DNA of 64,000 nucleotides from Prevotella sp. (GTDB taxonomy: Bacteria > Bacteroidota > Bacteroidia > Bacteroidales > Bacteroidaceae): contig JAHAZN010000016.1 of the NCBI GenBank assembly GCA_018385335.1, forward strand, positions 1 to 64,000, written 5' to 3'. The first letter of the stretch is position 1. Each line of letters opens with the position of its first letter. Under the pieces are notes generated by a model. The model saw only the letters and a list, made by a program, of their open reading frames with translations, was not told where the DNA came from and did no database searches. The position numbers and the translations under genes were made by a program. This document shows positions 15,848 to 24,450 of the stretch, one piece after another.

Positions 15848-17950
15848 ATGCCACTTCCTATCCTCGAACAAGATATCATGTATCTTCCCGGTGTGGGGCC
15901 CAACAGGAAAAAGATGCTCAGCGAACAACTGGGTATCAACTCTTTTGGCGACCTGATCAACTACTATCCTTATAAGTATGTCGATAGGTCGAGGTTCTAT
16001 AGCATCGCTGAACTCACGGGCGACATGCCTTATGTGCAGGTGTGCGGACAGATTCTCAGTTTCGAAACTTTTGACATGGGACCGAGGAAGGAGCGTGTGG
16101 TGGCGCATTTCTCCGACGGCAGGGGGGTGATGGACCTCACCTGGTTCAACGGGGGGAAATATGCCAAGAAAAACTATTCGGTTGGCAAACGTTATGTGGT
16201 GTTCGGACGACCGACGGTATTCAACGGGAGAATCAATGTGGTGCACCCCGAGATAGAGGACACTGAGCAGATAGAAAGGGGCAACAGGGGGCTGCAACCT
16301 TACTACAGCACGACGGAGAAGATGAAGAAGATGGGCATCACCTCGCGATCGATGGAGAAACTCATCAAGACGCTCGTGGAGAAACTGACATCGCCAATGG
16401 CGGAGACGCTGCCCAACTTCATCATCGAAAGGCATCACCTGATGGGGAGGGACGAGGCTCTACGCATCATTCATTTCCCACATGACGCCAGGGCGCTGGA
16501 GAAGGCGAGGGAGCGACTGAAGTTTGAGGAGCTCTTCTTCGTGCAGCTCAACATCGTACGCTATGCCAGCGACCATAGGAGGATGTTCCGAGGGTTCGTG
16601 TTCTCACGCATAGGGGAGCTCTTCAACGGCTTTTACCATGAGCACCTCCCCTTTGCGCTCACCGAAGCACAGAAAAGGGTGATGAGGGAGATAAGGACTG
16701 ACGTGGGGAGCGGCAGGCAGATGAACAGACTGCTGCAGGGAGATGTGGGGAGCGGAAAGACGCTCGTGGCGCTCATGGCTATGCTCATCGCTCTCGACAA
16801 CGGGTTCCAGGCTTGTATCATGGCACCTACGGAGATCTTGGCCGAACAGCATCTGCAGACGATAAAAGACTTCCTCGGTGATATGCCTGTCAGGGTGGAG
16901 ATGCTCACCGGACAGGTGAAGGGAAAACAGCGGAAGACGCTTCTCGAGGATCTGGCGGCGGGTAACATCAATCTCCTGGTGGGCACACATGCGGTGCTCG
17001 AAGATGCAGTGAGGTTTGACCGGCTCGGACTGGTGGTCATCGATGAGCAGCACAGGTTTGGGGTAGAGCAGCGTGCACGGCTGTGGCAGAAGAGCAGCAA
17101 CCCGCCACATGTGCTGGTGATGACTGCCACGCCTATCCCCCGAACGCTGGCAATGACGCTCTACGGCGACCTCGACGTGAGTGTCATCGATGAGCTCCCT
17201 CCGGGAAGAAAACCGGTGGTGACGCAGCATGTCTTCGACCGACAGCTGACGAGTCTCTATGAGGGGATAAGGAAACAGGTGATGATGGGACGACAGGTGT
17301 ATTTCGTCTTCCCACTCATCGAGGAGAGCGAGAACATCGACCTCAAAAACCTCGAAGACGGCTATGCGGCACTCTGTGACATCTTCCCGACATTTAAGCT
17401 CAGCAAGGTGCACGGGAGGATGAAACCTAAAGAGAAAGACGAGGAGATGATGAGGTTCCTGAAAAGGGAGACGCAGATACTGGTGGCAACCACGGTGATT
17501 GAGGTGGGGGTGAACGTGCCCAATGCCTCGGTGATGGTGATCCTCGACGCACAACGCTTCGGACTGTCGCAACTGCACCAGCTGCGCGGAAGGGTGGGAC
17601 GTGGCGCCGAACAGGCGTACTGCATCCTCGTCACACCTTATAAGTTGAGCGCTGACACGAAGAAAAGAATAGCTATCATGTGTGAGACCAATGATGGGTT
17701 CCGTATCGCCGAGGCTGACCTCAAACTGCGCGGACCGGGCGACCTGGAGGGTACTCAACAGAGTGGTATGGCTTTCGACCTAAAGATAGCTAACATCGCA
17801 CGAGACGGACAGCTGGTGCAGATGGCGCGCGACGAGGCTCAGCGTATCATCGAGGATGACCCTACCTGCGAAAAGACGGTCTATCAAATGCTATGGCAGC
17901 GGCTCAAAGAACTGAGAAAAACGGATATCAACTGGGCTGCTATCTCATGA
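15848..17950 (+). CDS. recG: ATP-dependent DNA helicase RecG
   Basis: RecG remodels stalled forks and Holliday junctions. The 700-residue protein has the N-terminal wedge/OB domain (about 1-200, YLPGVGPNRKKML and YPYKYVDRS), then superfamily 2 helicase motifs: LLQGDVGSGKT (Walker A), DEQHRFG (motif II), MTATPIPRTL (motif III), and in the second domain LRGRVGRG (motif VI). Length is normal for the family. It is the last gene of the pdxJ transcript; a short palindrome at 18009-18025 follows. Confidence 0.95.
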   Translation: MPLPILEQDIMYLPGVGPNRKKMLSEQLGINSFGDLINYYPYKYVDRSRFYSIAELTGDMPYVQVCGQILSFETFDMGPRKERVVAHFSDGRGVMDLTWFNGGKYAKKNYSVGKRYVVFGRPTVFNGRINVVHPEIEDTEQIERGNRGLQPYYSTTEKMKKMGITSRSMEKLIKTLVEKLTSPMAETLPNFIIERHHLMGRDEALRIIHFPHDARALEKARERLKFEELFFVQLNIVRYASDHRRMFRGFVFSRIGELFNGFYHEHLPFALTEAQKRVMREIRTDVGSGRQMNRLLQGDVGSGKTLVALMAMLIALDNGFQACIMAPTEILAEQHLQTIKDFLGDMPVRVEMLTGQVKGKQRKTLLEDLAAGNINLLVGTHAVLEDAVRFDRLGLVVIDEQHRFGVEQRARLWQKSSNPPHVLVMTATPIPRTLAMTLYGDLDVSVIDELPPGRKPVVTQHVFDRQLTSLYEGIRKQVMMGRQVYFVFPLIEESENIDLKNLEDGYAALCDIFPTFKLSKVHGRMKPKEKDEEMMRFLKRETQILVATTVIEVGVNVPNASVMVILDAQRFGLSQLHQLRGRVGRGAEQAYCILVTPYKLSADTKKRIAIMCETNDGFRIAEADLKLRGPGDLEGTQQSGMAFDLKIANIARDGQLVQMARDEAQRIIEDDPTCEKTVYQMLWQRLKELRKTDINWAAIS

Positions 17951-18008
17951 GAAATACTTGGGACAACGGGCGGATGTGGGTATCTCGTTGTTATTCAAAG
18001 TGTTAAAA

Positions 18009-18025
18009 AACACACAATTTGTGTT
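18009..18025. promoter_or_regulatory. Perfect 6-base inverted repeat before the M23 promoter
   Basis: AACACA and TGTGTT flank CAATT in the gap between recG and the M23/LysM gene. It lies 31 bases before the TACCTTTG box, so it could be an operator or part of a weak terminator. Confidence 0.3.
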
Positions 18026-18055
18026 AATATGACACCCATATTACAAAATAATTAC

Positions 18056-18063
18056 TACCTTTG
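18056..18063 (+). promoter_or_regulatory. Promoter -7 box of the M23/LysM gene
   Basis: TACCTTTG lies 100 bases before the ATG at 18164, giving a leader of about 95 bases. No matching -33 element was found at the right distance. Confidence 0.5.
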
Positions 18064-18163
18064 CAACGTTCGCATTACAAATAGCGGGGTGAAGCGACAA
18101 TAATTGGGTTATAATTATTGCGTATTCCCTGCTCGAAAACACTGGTAAGAACCGAAACAATTT

Positions 18164-19114
18164 ATGTTGACAAGAAGAATAAAAACCATCGTTGCCGCTA
18201 CGCTTATGTCGTTCTCATCACTCACGATGTCGGGACAGGACTTGTTGGCTCGTCAGGCTCCGGTGGACAAGCGGGTGAAGGCCGTGGATTCCGTGGCACT
18301 CTACCGACTCATACAGCAGGAACAGTTTGACTCGCCTGCAGGAGACCTCTACGAGGAGTGGGAGAACAAGTATGCTCACCGTGCCACTGAGTTGCCCGAC
18401 TCTTTCCGTATCGACCTGCGCGACTTCTGTATGCCTACAACCAACCGGGTGCTCACCTCTAACTTCGGCGCGCGCTGGGGCCGACAGCACAAGGGATTGG
18501 ATGTGAAGGTGTATATCGGTGACACCATACGCGCTGCTTTCAGCGGAAAGGTGAGGATAGTGAACTACGAGCGACGTGGATATGGAAAATATGTGGTGAT
18601 ACGTCATTACAACGGACTGGAGACTATCTATGGACACATGTCGAAACACTTGGTGAAAGAGAACGAAGAGGTGCGCGCCGGCGACCCCATCGGACTGGGC
18701 GGAAACACTGGACGAAGCACGGGCTCACACCTCCACTTCGAAACGCGTCTCTGTGGGGTGGCCCTCAACCCTGCCCTGATGTTCGACTTCAGAAACCAGG
18801 ATGTCGTCAACGACTACTATATGTTCCACCGCGACAGCTATGAGCAGGAGTCGGTGATAGCCAACCGCCTGCGTGGCGTGGGCGGAGAGCTCTATGCCAA
18901 CAGCGATGAGCAGAGCGAGGATGAGCGTATCAACACCCCTGCTATCACCGCCAAGAGCAGCTATGGCAGTGCGCGCTTCCATAAGGTGAAGCGTGGAGAG
19001 ACGCTCTCTGCTATCGCACGGAAACGTGGTACGTCTATCGATGCGTTATGCAAACTGAACCGCATCACAAAACGCACCAAACTGATGCCAGGACAGATAT
19101 TGAAGTATAACTAA
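18164..19114 (+). CDS. Secreted M23 peptidase with C-terminal LysM
   Basis: The 316-residue protein has an N-terminal signal sequence (about 1-24). An M23 (LytM) domain follows at about 90-210 with zinc ligands in HKGLDVK (HxxxD) and HLHFE, so it should be an active endopeptidase cutting peptidoglycan cross-bridges. A LysM domain (about 270-316, FHKVKRGETLSAIA...) binds the glycan. It has its own promoter and is convergent with the tandem M23 gene at 19166. The pair suggests cell separation or wall remodelling. Confidence 0.88.
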   Translation: MLTRRIKTIVAATLMSFSSLTMSGQDLLARQAPVDKRVKAVDSVALYRLIQQEQFDSPAGDLYEEWENKYAHRATELPDSFRIDLRDFCMPTTNRVLTSNFGARWGRQHKGLDVKVYIGDTIRAAFSGKVRIVNYERRGYGKYVVIRHYNGLETIYGHMSKHLVKENEEVRAGDPIGLGGNTGRSTGSHLHFETRLCGVALNPALMFDFRNQDVVNDYYMFHRDSYEQESVIANRLRGVGGELYANSDEQSEDERINTPAITAKSSYGSARFHKVKRGETLSAIARKRGTSIDALCKLNRITKRTKLMPGQILKYN

Positions 19115-19165
19115 AGAATACTTGGTAGCAGCACTTGAGCTATCTCAATGGGGATGGCTCTCCCA

Positions 19166-20305
19166 CTACCTGACAACGACACGCCCCCCCTGCTTAGTGA
19201 AGGTGAGGGGCTTTTTTCGTAGCTCATGGCGCTGGTGATCGAAGAACTTGGCGGGGTCGATGATGACACCACCTACACGACACTCGAAATGGAGATGCTC
19301 GGTGGTGGCGCGCCCTGTACGACCCGTGAGGGCTATGAGCTGACCGGCACGCACACGGTCGCCTACGTTAACAAGATTCTTGGAGTTGTGACTGTAAAGG
19401 GTCTCCAAACCATTGACATGCTTGATCTTGATACATTTGCCATAGCCCGAATAATGCTGTGACATCGTCACCACACCATCGAAGACGGCATAGATATTGT
19501 CGTTGGCGCGGGTCTTGAGATCAACACCGGTGTGCGACCTGCCTCCACGGCGACCATAGTGACTGATGACCTTGGCATTGGGAAGAGGATAGGCCCACTC
19601 ATCGTCGGAGAGCTCATCAAACTTAATCGTGAACGATGACTGATGAGCGAAAGGACTGACCCGGGGGTCGAAGTCGGCAAGCATACTCTCACGGGGACTG
19701 CTCTCCTTGTCGCCACGAACCACCGTCACTTCTACATTGCCCGACTCCTTCTTGCGGAACATCAGCGTCTGACGGTAGAGACGGTGGTTGGAGAGACTGA
19801 AGAGCGTGGCGGGGTTGATCCTGTTGCCGTTGACCATCACAGAGAAGAGGCAGAAAGTGTGGCCTGCCTCACCGCCCACGATAGCTATGGTCTGTCCCGA
19901 CTTCACTCTACTGCCTACCTCAACGAGGTTCTGCGCATTGTGGGCATAGACCGTCTCCAGACCATTGGCGTGGCGCACCACGATGACATTGCCCTGCGTG
20001 CTGTGTTTCTTGGCTACTCTCACCACTCCATCGAACATCGCCTTCACGGCATCGCCCTTCTTCGTGGAGATCTCCACATAATTGTCTTTCAACTGTCTGG
20101 CCTTGCCTATCGGGAGGGGAAAAGAATAACTGCCCTCCTTGAGATGGGAGAAGTCGATGGTGAAAGCCAGCGAACGGTCGAAGAGCCCCGGAGTAGCAAT
20201 ACTAATCTGTTGCTGCTCAAGCTGCGTGAATAGATGGTCGTCGGCGGTGGCTGGTGTGACCGGCGGCAGCACTAAGAGGAGGAGAAGAAGGCCGGGATAT
20301 CTCAT
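19166..20305 (-). CDS. Secreted protein with two M23 domains, the first degenerate
   Basis: The 379-residue product has a signal peptide (about 1-21). The first LytM domain (about 55-170) lacks the zinc motifs: it has QLKDNYVEI where HxxxD is expected and HTFCLFSVM where HLHFE is expected. The second domain (about 235-360) is intact, with HTGVD and HLHFE. The first copy may therefore act as a regulatory or binding domain for the second. The ATG overlaps the obg stop by one base (TAATG), so it is translated with obg. Such a coupling of a wall hydrolase with a ribosome/cell-cycle GTPase is worth noting. Confidence 0.85.
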   Translation of the reverse strand: MRYPGLLLLLLVLPPVTPATADDHLFTQLEQQQISIATPGLFDRSLAFTIDFSHLKEGSYSFPLPIGKARQLKDNYVEISTKKGDAVKAMFDGVVRVAKKHSTQGNVIVVRHANGLETVYAHNAQNLVEVGSRVKSGQTIAIVGGEAGHTFCLFSVMVNGNRINPATLFSLSNHRLYRQTLMFRKKESGNVEVTVVRGDKESSPRESMLADFDPRVSPFAHQSSFTIKFDELSDDEWAYPLPNAKVISHYGRRGGRSHTGVDLKTRANDNIYAVFDGVVTMSQHYSGYGKCIKIKHVNGLETLYSHNSKNLVNVGDRVRAGQLIALTGRTGRATTEHLHFECRVGGVIIDPAKFFDHQRHELRKKPLTFTKQGGRVVVR

Positions 20306-21486
20306 TAGCGTATTTCCTCAGACTCTTCATATTCAAAATCGTCGATATCCTCGACATCCTCTATCTCGTCTTCATCGATAAAGACGAGGTCGTCGTCTTC
20401 ACCTTCCTGCGCCATCTCCAACCGGAAACGGCTCATGTCCTTATCCCGGTGAACGAGCGTATCCTCAGACATGATGGTCTGCAGTTTGTTGCTCTCGCTG
20501 TTGAGTTCACGCCACAGCACATCCTTCAGCTCGCTGATACCCTTGCCCGTGACCGACGAGATGAAGACCACTGGGATATCGTCGGGGGTTGTCTCGCGGA
20601 GCATCGCGATGAGCTCATCGTCGAGTAGGTCGCATTTGGTGACGGCGAGCACCCTGTGCTTGTCCATCATCTCAGGGTTGAAGTTTCTGAGCTCGTTGAC
20701 AAGCATCTCATAGTCTCGCCTGATATCATCGCTCTCGCTGTCAACCATGAAGAGCAGCAGTGAGTTGCGCTCGATATGTCTTAGGAAACGCAGTCCGAGA
20801 CCTTTGCCTTCGCTCGCTCCCTCGATGATGCCGGGGATGTCTGCCATGACAAACGACTGGCGGTCGCGGTAGCTCACAATACCGAGGGAGGGCTCGAGGG
20901 TGGTGAAGGGATAGTTGGCTATCTTGGGACGGGCTGAGGAGAGCGCAGAGAGTAGCGTTGACTTGCCCGCATTAGGAAGGCCTACCAGTCCCACGTCGGC
21001 GAGGAGTTTGAGCTCGAGGATGATTGTCATCTCCTGCATGGGCTCTCCAGGCTGTGCATAGCGTGGCGCTTGGTTGGTGGCAGAGCGGAACTGGAAATTG
21101 CCGAGCCCGCCGCGTCCGCCCTTGAGCAGTAGTACCTCCTGACCGTCATAGGTCACATCGCACACATATTTTCCTGTCTCTGCATTATAGACAACCGTAC
21201 CGCAGGGCACGTCGATATATACATCCTTTCCGTTGGTACCATGACACTTGTCTCTACCTCCGTTGCCGCCATGCTCTGCACGCACATGACGTTCGTACTT
21301 GAGATGTAGGAGCGTCCAGAAGTTGTGATTGCCTCGCAGATAAACACTGCCGCCATCGCCGCCATCGCCGCCATCCGGACCTCCGTTGGGGTTATACTTC
21401 ACGTGTCTGAGGTGCATGGACCCACGACCGCCCTTACCTGAGCGGCAGTAGATCTTTACATAGTCAACGAAATTGGATTCTGCCAT
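20305..21486 (-). CDS. obg: Obg family GTPase
   Basis: Obg is an essential GTPase in 50S assembly and stress control. The 393-residue protein has the glycine-rich Obg domain (about 1-160, [28 protein letters not shown]), then the G domain with [11 protein letters not shown] (G1), DIPGI (G3) and TKCDLLD (G4). The C-terminal tail from about 340 is strongly acidic ([18 protein letters not shown]) instead of the Obg C-terminal domain. It begins 6 bases after adk and overlaps the tandem M23 gene. Confidence 0.95.
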   Translation of the reverse strand: MAESNFVDYVKIYCRSGKGGRGSMHLRHVKYNPNGGPDGGDGGDGGSVYLRGNHNFWTLLHLKYERHVRAEHGGNGGRDKCHGTNGKDVYIDVPCGTVVYNAETGKYVCDVTYDGQEVLLLKGGRGGLGNFQFRSATNQAPRYAQPGEPMQEMTIILELKLLADVGLVGLPNAGKSTLLSALSSARPKIANYPFTTLEPSLGIVSYRDRQSFVMADIPGIIEGASEGKGLGLRFLRHIERNSLLLFMVDSESDDIRRDYEMLVNELRNFNPEMMDKHRVLAVTKCDLLDDELIAMLRETTPDDIPVVFISSVTGKGISELKDVLWRELNSESNKLQTIMSEDTLVHRDKDMSRFRLEMAQEGEDDDLVFIDEDEIEDVEDIDDFEYEESEEIR

Positions 21487-21492
21487 ATTTAT

Positions 21493-22065
21493 TTATAAGG
21501 AGTCAATCACTTTGCATACATCGCCAAAGATAACGTCGAGCTCGCCATAGCTCTTCACATAGTGGTGCAGATGCTCCTGCTTATACCAGTCGATGAGGGG
21601 AGCTGTCTGAGAGTGATATACGTTAAGGCGCTTCTGTATCGTCTCTTCATTGTCGTCGGAACGCCCCTGCTCCTTGCCTCTGTTGAGCAGTCGCGCCATC
21701 AGGATATCCTCGGGAGCATAGAGCTCTATCATCGCTGACACACTGTGACCGCGCTCGGCAAGCATCTTCTTCAGCGCCTCTGCCTGGGGTATCGTCCTGG
21801 GGAAACCGTCGAAGATGACACCGCTGTGCTCCTTGCCAAAACCATCATAGACGGTAGCGAGAATGTCGATCATGAGCTCATCGGGAATGAGCTGCCCCTT
21901 ATCGATAAACGATTTGGCGGTGAGACCGAGCGGTGTCTCGTTCTTTATCTCTGCCCTGAGCACATCGCCCGTGGAGATGTGACCCAGTCCGTATTTCTTC
22001 ATTATCAGTTCACTCTGTGTGCCCTTGCCTGAGCCGGGGGCACCGAAAATCACAATATTTTTCAT
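21493..22065 (-). CDS. adk: Adenylate kinase
   Basis: Adk interconverts ATP, ADP and AMP in the cytoplasm. The 190-residue short form has GAPGSGKGTQ (P-loop), ISTGDVLRAEI (AMP site), GFPRTIPQAEAL and the short lid with RGKEQGRSDD. The start is MKNIVIFGAPG at 22065; an upstream in-frame extension of 29 codons has no family similarity and overlaps the hairpins between hpt and adk. It is followed closely by obg. Confidence 0.95.
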   Translation of the reverse strand: MKNIVIFGAPGSGKGTQSELIMKKYGLGHISTGDVLRAEIKNETPLGLTAKSFIDKGQLIPDELMIDILATVYDGFGKEHSGVIFDGFPRTIPQAEALKKMLAERGHSVSAMIELYAPEDILMARLLNRGKEQGRSDDNEETIQKRLNVYHSQTAPLIDWYKQEHLHHYVKSYGELDVIFGDVCKVIDSL

Positions 22066-22147
22066 CTTTATTTGTGTTGTTATATAGATTCTTTTTACCT
22101 TGGGATGAACTCCAACCCTTTGACTTTGTCTTCCTCCTCGCGACTCT

Positions 22148-22215
22148 GCCATTCAAGTAAACTTGATGGCTCTCGCTGCTCGTTCGGTTCTCGCCATGGC
22201 AGCGCTTTTCGCTGC
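22148..22215 (-). promoter_or_regulatory. Structured spacer between hpt and adk
   Basis: The 171-base gap holds two strong hairpins. One pairs 22148-22158 with 22161-22170 (10 pairs, one bulged base). The other pairs 22199-22204 with 22210-22215 around a 5-base loop. A nonamer GAGCAGCGA occurs twice on the minus strand. No gene is convincing here. The spacer may be an mRNA-stability or processing element, a terminator or attenuator, or a small dispersed repeat. Confidence 0.4.
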
Positions 22216-22236
22216 TCATCGGTCTTATCAAAACAG

Positions 22237-22773
22237 CTATTCTACCAATGTATAGATGTCTCTCAACTGCCTGCCCTGCTGGTCATAGTCGAGCCCATAG
22301 CCAAGGATGAAGTCGTTGGGGATGCTGAAGACCGTGTACTTTATGTTAAGAGGTACCTTGAGACGCTCTGGCTTGAGCAGCAGTGTGCAGATGTGGATGC
22401 TCTCTGGATTTCTCGTACCGAGAGATTCTATCATTCGCTGCATGGTGAGACCACTCTCTACGATATCCTCAACAATGATGACGGTGCGCCCCGTGAGATC
22501 TTCGTTGATGCCAAGCACCTCTTTCACCTTTCCCGTGGAGGTGGTGCCCTGATAGGAAGCCAGTTTCACAAAGGAGATTTCACAGGGAATGGTGAGCGCA
22601 CGCATCAAGTCGGCGGCAAAGATAAAAGAGCCGTTGAGCACGGCGAGGAGCAAGGGATTTTTGTCCCTCATATCCTCGTTGATCTGCTGTGCCACACGCT
22701 GCACCTGAGCTTTAATTTCGCTTTCCGGAATAAACGTCTTAAACGTTTTGTCTTTGATTCTTACGACACTCAT
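22237..22773 (-). CDS. hpt: Hypoxanthine phosphoribosyltransferase
   Basis: Hpt salvages hypoxanthine and guanine with PRPP to IMP and GMP. The 178-residue protein shows VLNGSFIFAADL, the FVKLASYQGT loop and the PRPP motif IIVEDIVESGLTM, all standard for the family. It is the first gene of the minus-strand unit with adk, obg and the tandem M23 protein. Its promoter box lies at 22803-22810. Confidence 0.93.
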   Translation of the reverse strand: MSVVRIKDKTFKTFIPESEIKAQVQRVAQQINEDMRDKNPLLLAVLNGSFIFAADLMRALTIPCEISFVKLASYQGTTSTGKVKEVLGINEDLTGRTVIIVEDIVESGLTMQRMIESLGTRNPESIHICTLLLKPERLKVPLNIKYTVFSIPNDFILGYGLDYDQQGRQLRDIYTLVE

Positions 22774-22802
22774 TGGGAGATATTTTTTTTGTATAGTGCA
22801 GG

Positions 22803-22810
22803 CAAAATTA
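22803..22810 (-). promoter_or_regulatory. Promoter -7 box of the hpt-adk-obg unit
   Basis: TAATTTTG on the minus strand, 29 bases before the hpt ATG. A clear -33 TTTG was not found. Confidence 0.5.
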
Positions 22811-22861
22811 CGAAAAATCTATCAATTCGCTGTAAAAAGTACACTATTTTCTACATTTTAT

Positions 22862-22892
22862 TTTGTTTTCTCCCCTACTTCACTTATCTTTG
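22862..22892 (+). promoter_or_regulatory. Consensus promoter placing nnrD/E on a leaderless mRNA
   Basis: TTTG (22862-22865), a 19-base spacer and TATCTTTG (22885-22892) match the consensus. The box ends only 4 bases before the ATG at 22897, so the predicted transcript starts at or within the start codon. Confidence 0.7.
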
Positions 22893-22896
22893 CGGT

Positions 22897-24426
22897 ATGA
22901 AAATCCTAACAAGCTCACAGATACACGAGCTCGACCAATATACCATTGCCCACGAGCCTATTGAATCGCTTCAGCTCATGGAGCGCGCCGCAAAGGCGTT
23001 GACACGCGCCATCGCTGAGCGCTGGACGACCTCAACGACTTTCGTCACCTTTGCCGGTCCGGGCAACAACGGTGGGGATGCGCTGGCGGTGAGCAGGATG
23101 CTGGCGGAACTGGGCTATGAGGTGAGCGTCTATCTCTTTAATATCGGTGGACGCTTGTCTGCAGACTGCGCAAGCAACAAGCAGCGACTGGAAGAATGTA
23201 AACGTGTGAAGTTGTTTGTCGAGGTCACACAGGAGTTTGACCCGCCACAACTCACATCATCGCTCGTGGTGATCGATGGACTGTTTGGCTCGGGCACCAA
23301 CAAACCGCTGGCGGGGGGCTTTGCCTCGCTGGTGAAATATATCAATGCCTCACCTGCTAAGGTGGTGAGCATAGACCTCCCTTCAGGACTGATGAGCGAG
23401 GACAACTCATTCAACGTGAGGGCGAACATCATACGCGCCAACCTCACCCTCACCCTGCAACAACCCAAACTCTCATTCCTCTTTGCAGAGAACCAGTCGT
23501 TCCTGGGCGAGGTGGAGGTGCTCGACATTCGTCTGAGCGAAGAGGGAATGGAGCTTGCAACCACACATTATTCTACGCTCGAACGCGAAGAGGTGACTAA
23601 GATGATGACAAGGAGGTCAGCCTTCGCACATAAGGGGACGATAGGCCACTCGCTGCTCATCGCCGGAAGCTATGGCATGGGGGGAGCAGCTATCCTCGCC
23701 ACACGTGCCTGTCTCCGCTCGGGGGTGGGGAAGGTCACCATACATACCCCACGACACAACAACCTACTCATGCAGATAGCGGTGCCCGAGGCGGTGGTGC
23801 AGCTTGATAAGGAGGAGACCATCTTCAGTGAGCCTGTCGACTCCGACGACTATCACGCACTGGGCATCGGGCCCGGACTGGGCACCAGTGAGCAGACGGC
23901 TATCGCCCTCATCGCACAACTGCGACGAACACAGTGTCCTATCGTTGCCGATGCTGACGCTCTCAATATCCTCTCCAATCATCCTGCATGGCTGCAGCAG
24001 TTGCCTAAGGGGGTCATCATCACACCTCACGCCAAGGAGTTTGACAGGCTCTCAGGACACAGCTCCGACAGCTTTGAGCGGTTGCAGAAGGCAATAGCTA
24101 TGGCGAAACGTCTGCAGGGATTCGTTATCCTCAAAGGGCATTACACAGCCATCTGTTTCCCCGACGGTCACGTGGTCTTCAACACCACTGGAAATGCCGG
24201 GATGGCAACAGCCGGGAGCGGAGACGTGCTCACGGGCATCCTCACCGGACTCCTCACACGTGGCTACACCAGGGAGCAGGCTTGTCTGCTCGGAACCTAT
24301 CTGCACGGACTGGCAGGCGACATAGCTGCCGAGGTCAAAGGGATGGAGGGCATGATTGCCTCTGACATCATCGACGCACTGCCGCAGGCTATCCTACAGT
24401 TGCAGCAATCATCACCGCATCAGTAA
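22897..24426 (+). CDS. nnr: Bifunctional NAD(P)H-hydrate epimerase and dehydratase
   Basis: The 509-residue fusion repairs hydrated NADH and NADPH. The N-terminal YjeF_N domain (about 1-215) has FAGPGNNGGDAL and DGLFGSGTNK; it is the epimerase. The C-terminal carbohydrate-kinase-like domain (about 225-505) has GIGPGLGT, ITPHAKEFDRL and NAGMATAGSGDVLTG; it is the ADP-dependent dehydratase. The start at 22897 is set by the family N-terminus and by the promoter just before it; codons further upstream are antisense to hpt and not real. It diverges from hpt. Confidence 0.93.
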   Translation: MKILTSSQIHELDQYTIAHEPIESLQLMERAAKALTRAIAERWTTSTTFVTFAGPGNNGGDALAVSRMLAELGYEVSVYLFNIGGRLSADCASNKQRLEECKRVKLFVEVTQEFDPPQLTSSLVVIDGLFGSGTNKPLAGGFASLVKYINASPAKVVSIDLPSGLMSEDNSFNVRANIIRANLTLTLQQPKLSFLFAENQSFLGEVEVLDIRLSEEGMELATTHYSTLEREEVTKMMTRRSAFAHKGTIGHSLLIAGSYGMGGAAILATRACLRSGVGKVTIHTPRHNNLLMQIAVPEAVVQLDKEETIFSEPVDSDDYHALGIGPGLGTSEQTAIALIAQLRRTQCPIVADADALNILSNHPAWLQQLPKGVIITPHAKEFDRLSGHSSDSFERLQKAIAMAKRLQGFVILKGHYTAICFPDGHVVFNTTGNAGMATAGSGDVLTGILTGLLTRGYTREQACLLGTYLHGLAGDIAAEVKGMEGMIASDIIDALPQAILQLQQSSPHQ

Positions 24427-24450
24427 CACATTATTATTACATATATTGTT

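Noticed and set aside
15839..17758. Long open frames antisense to recG (for example 16604-17758)
   Set aside because: They mirror the codon pattern of recG, have no recognisable domains or signals, and are typical shadows in GC-richer genes.
22066..22152. A 29-codon N-terminal extension of adenylate kinase
   Set aside because: No similarity to the family, overlaps the hairpin region, and the native N-terminus MKNIVIFGAPG starts at 22065.
22072..22896. A long upstream extension of the NAD(P)H-hydrate repair gene
   Set aside because: It is antisense to hpt and includes that gene's promoter; the family N-terminus and a consensus promoter place the start at 22897.
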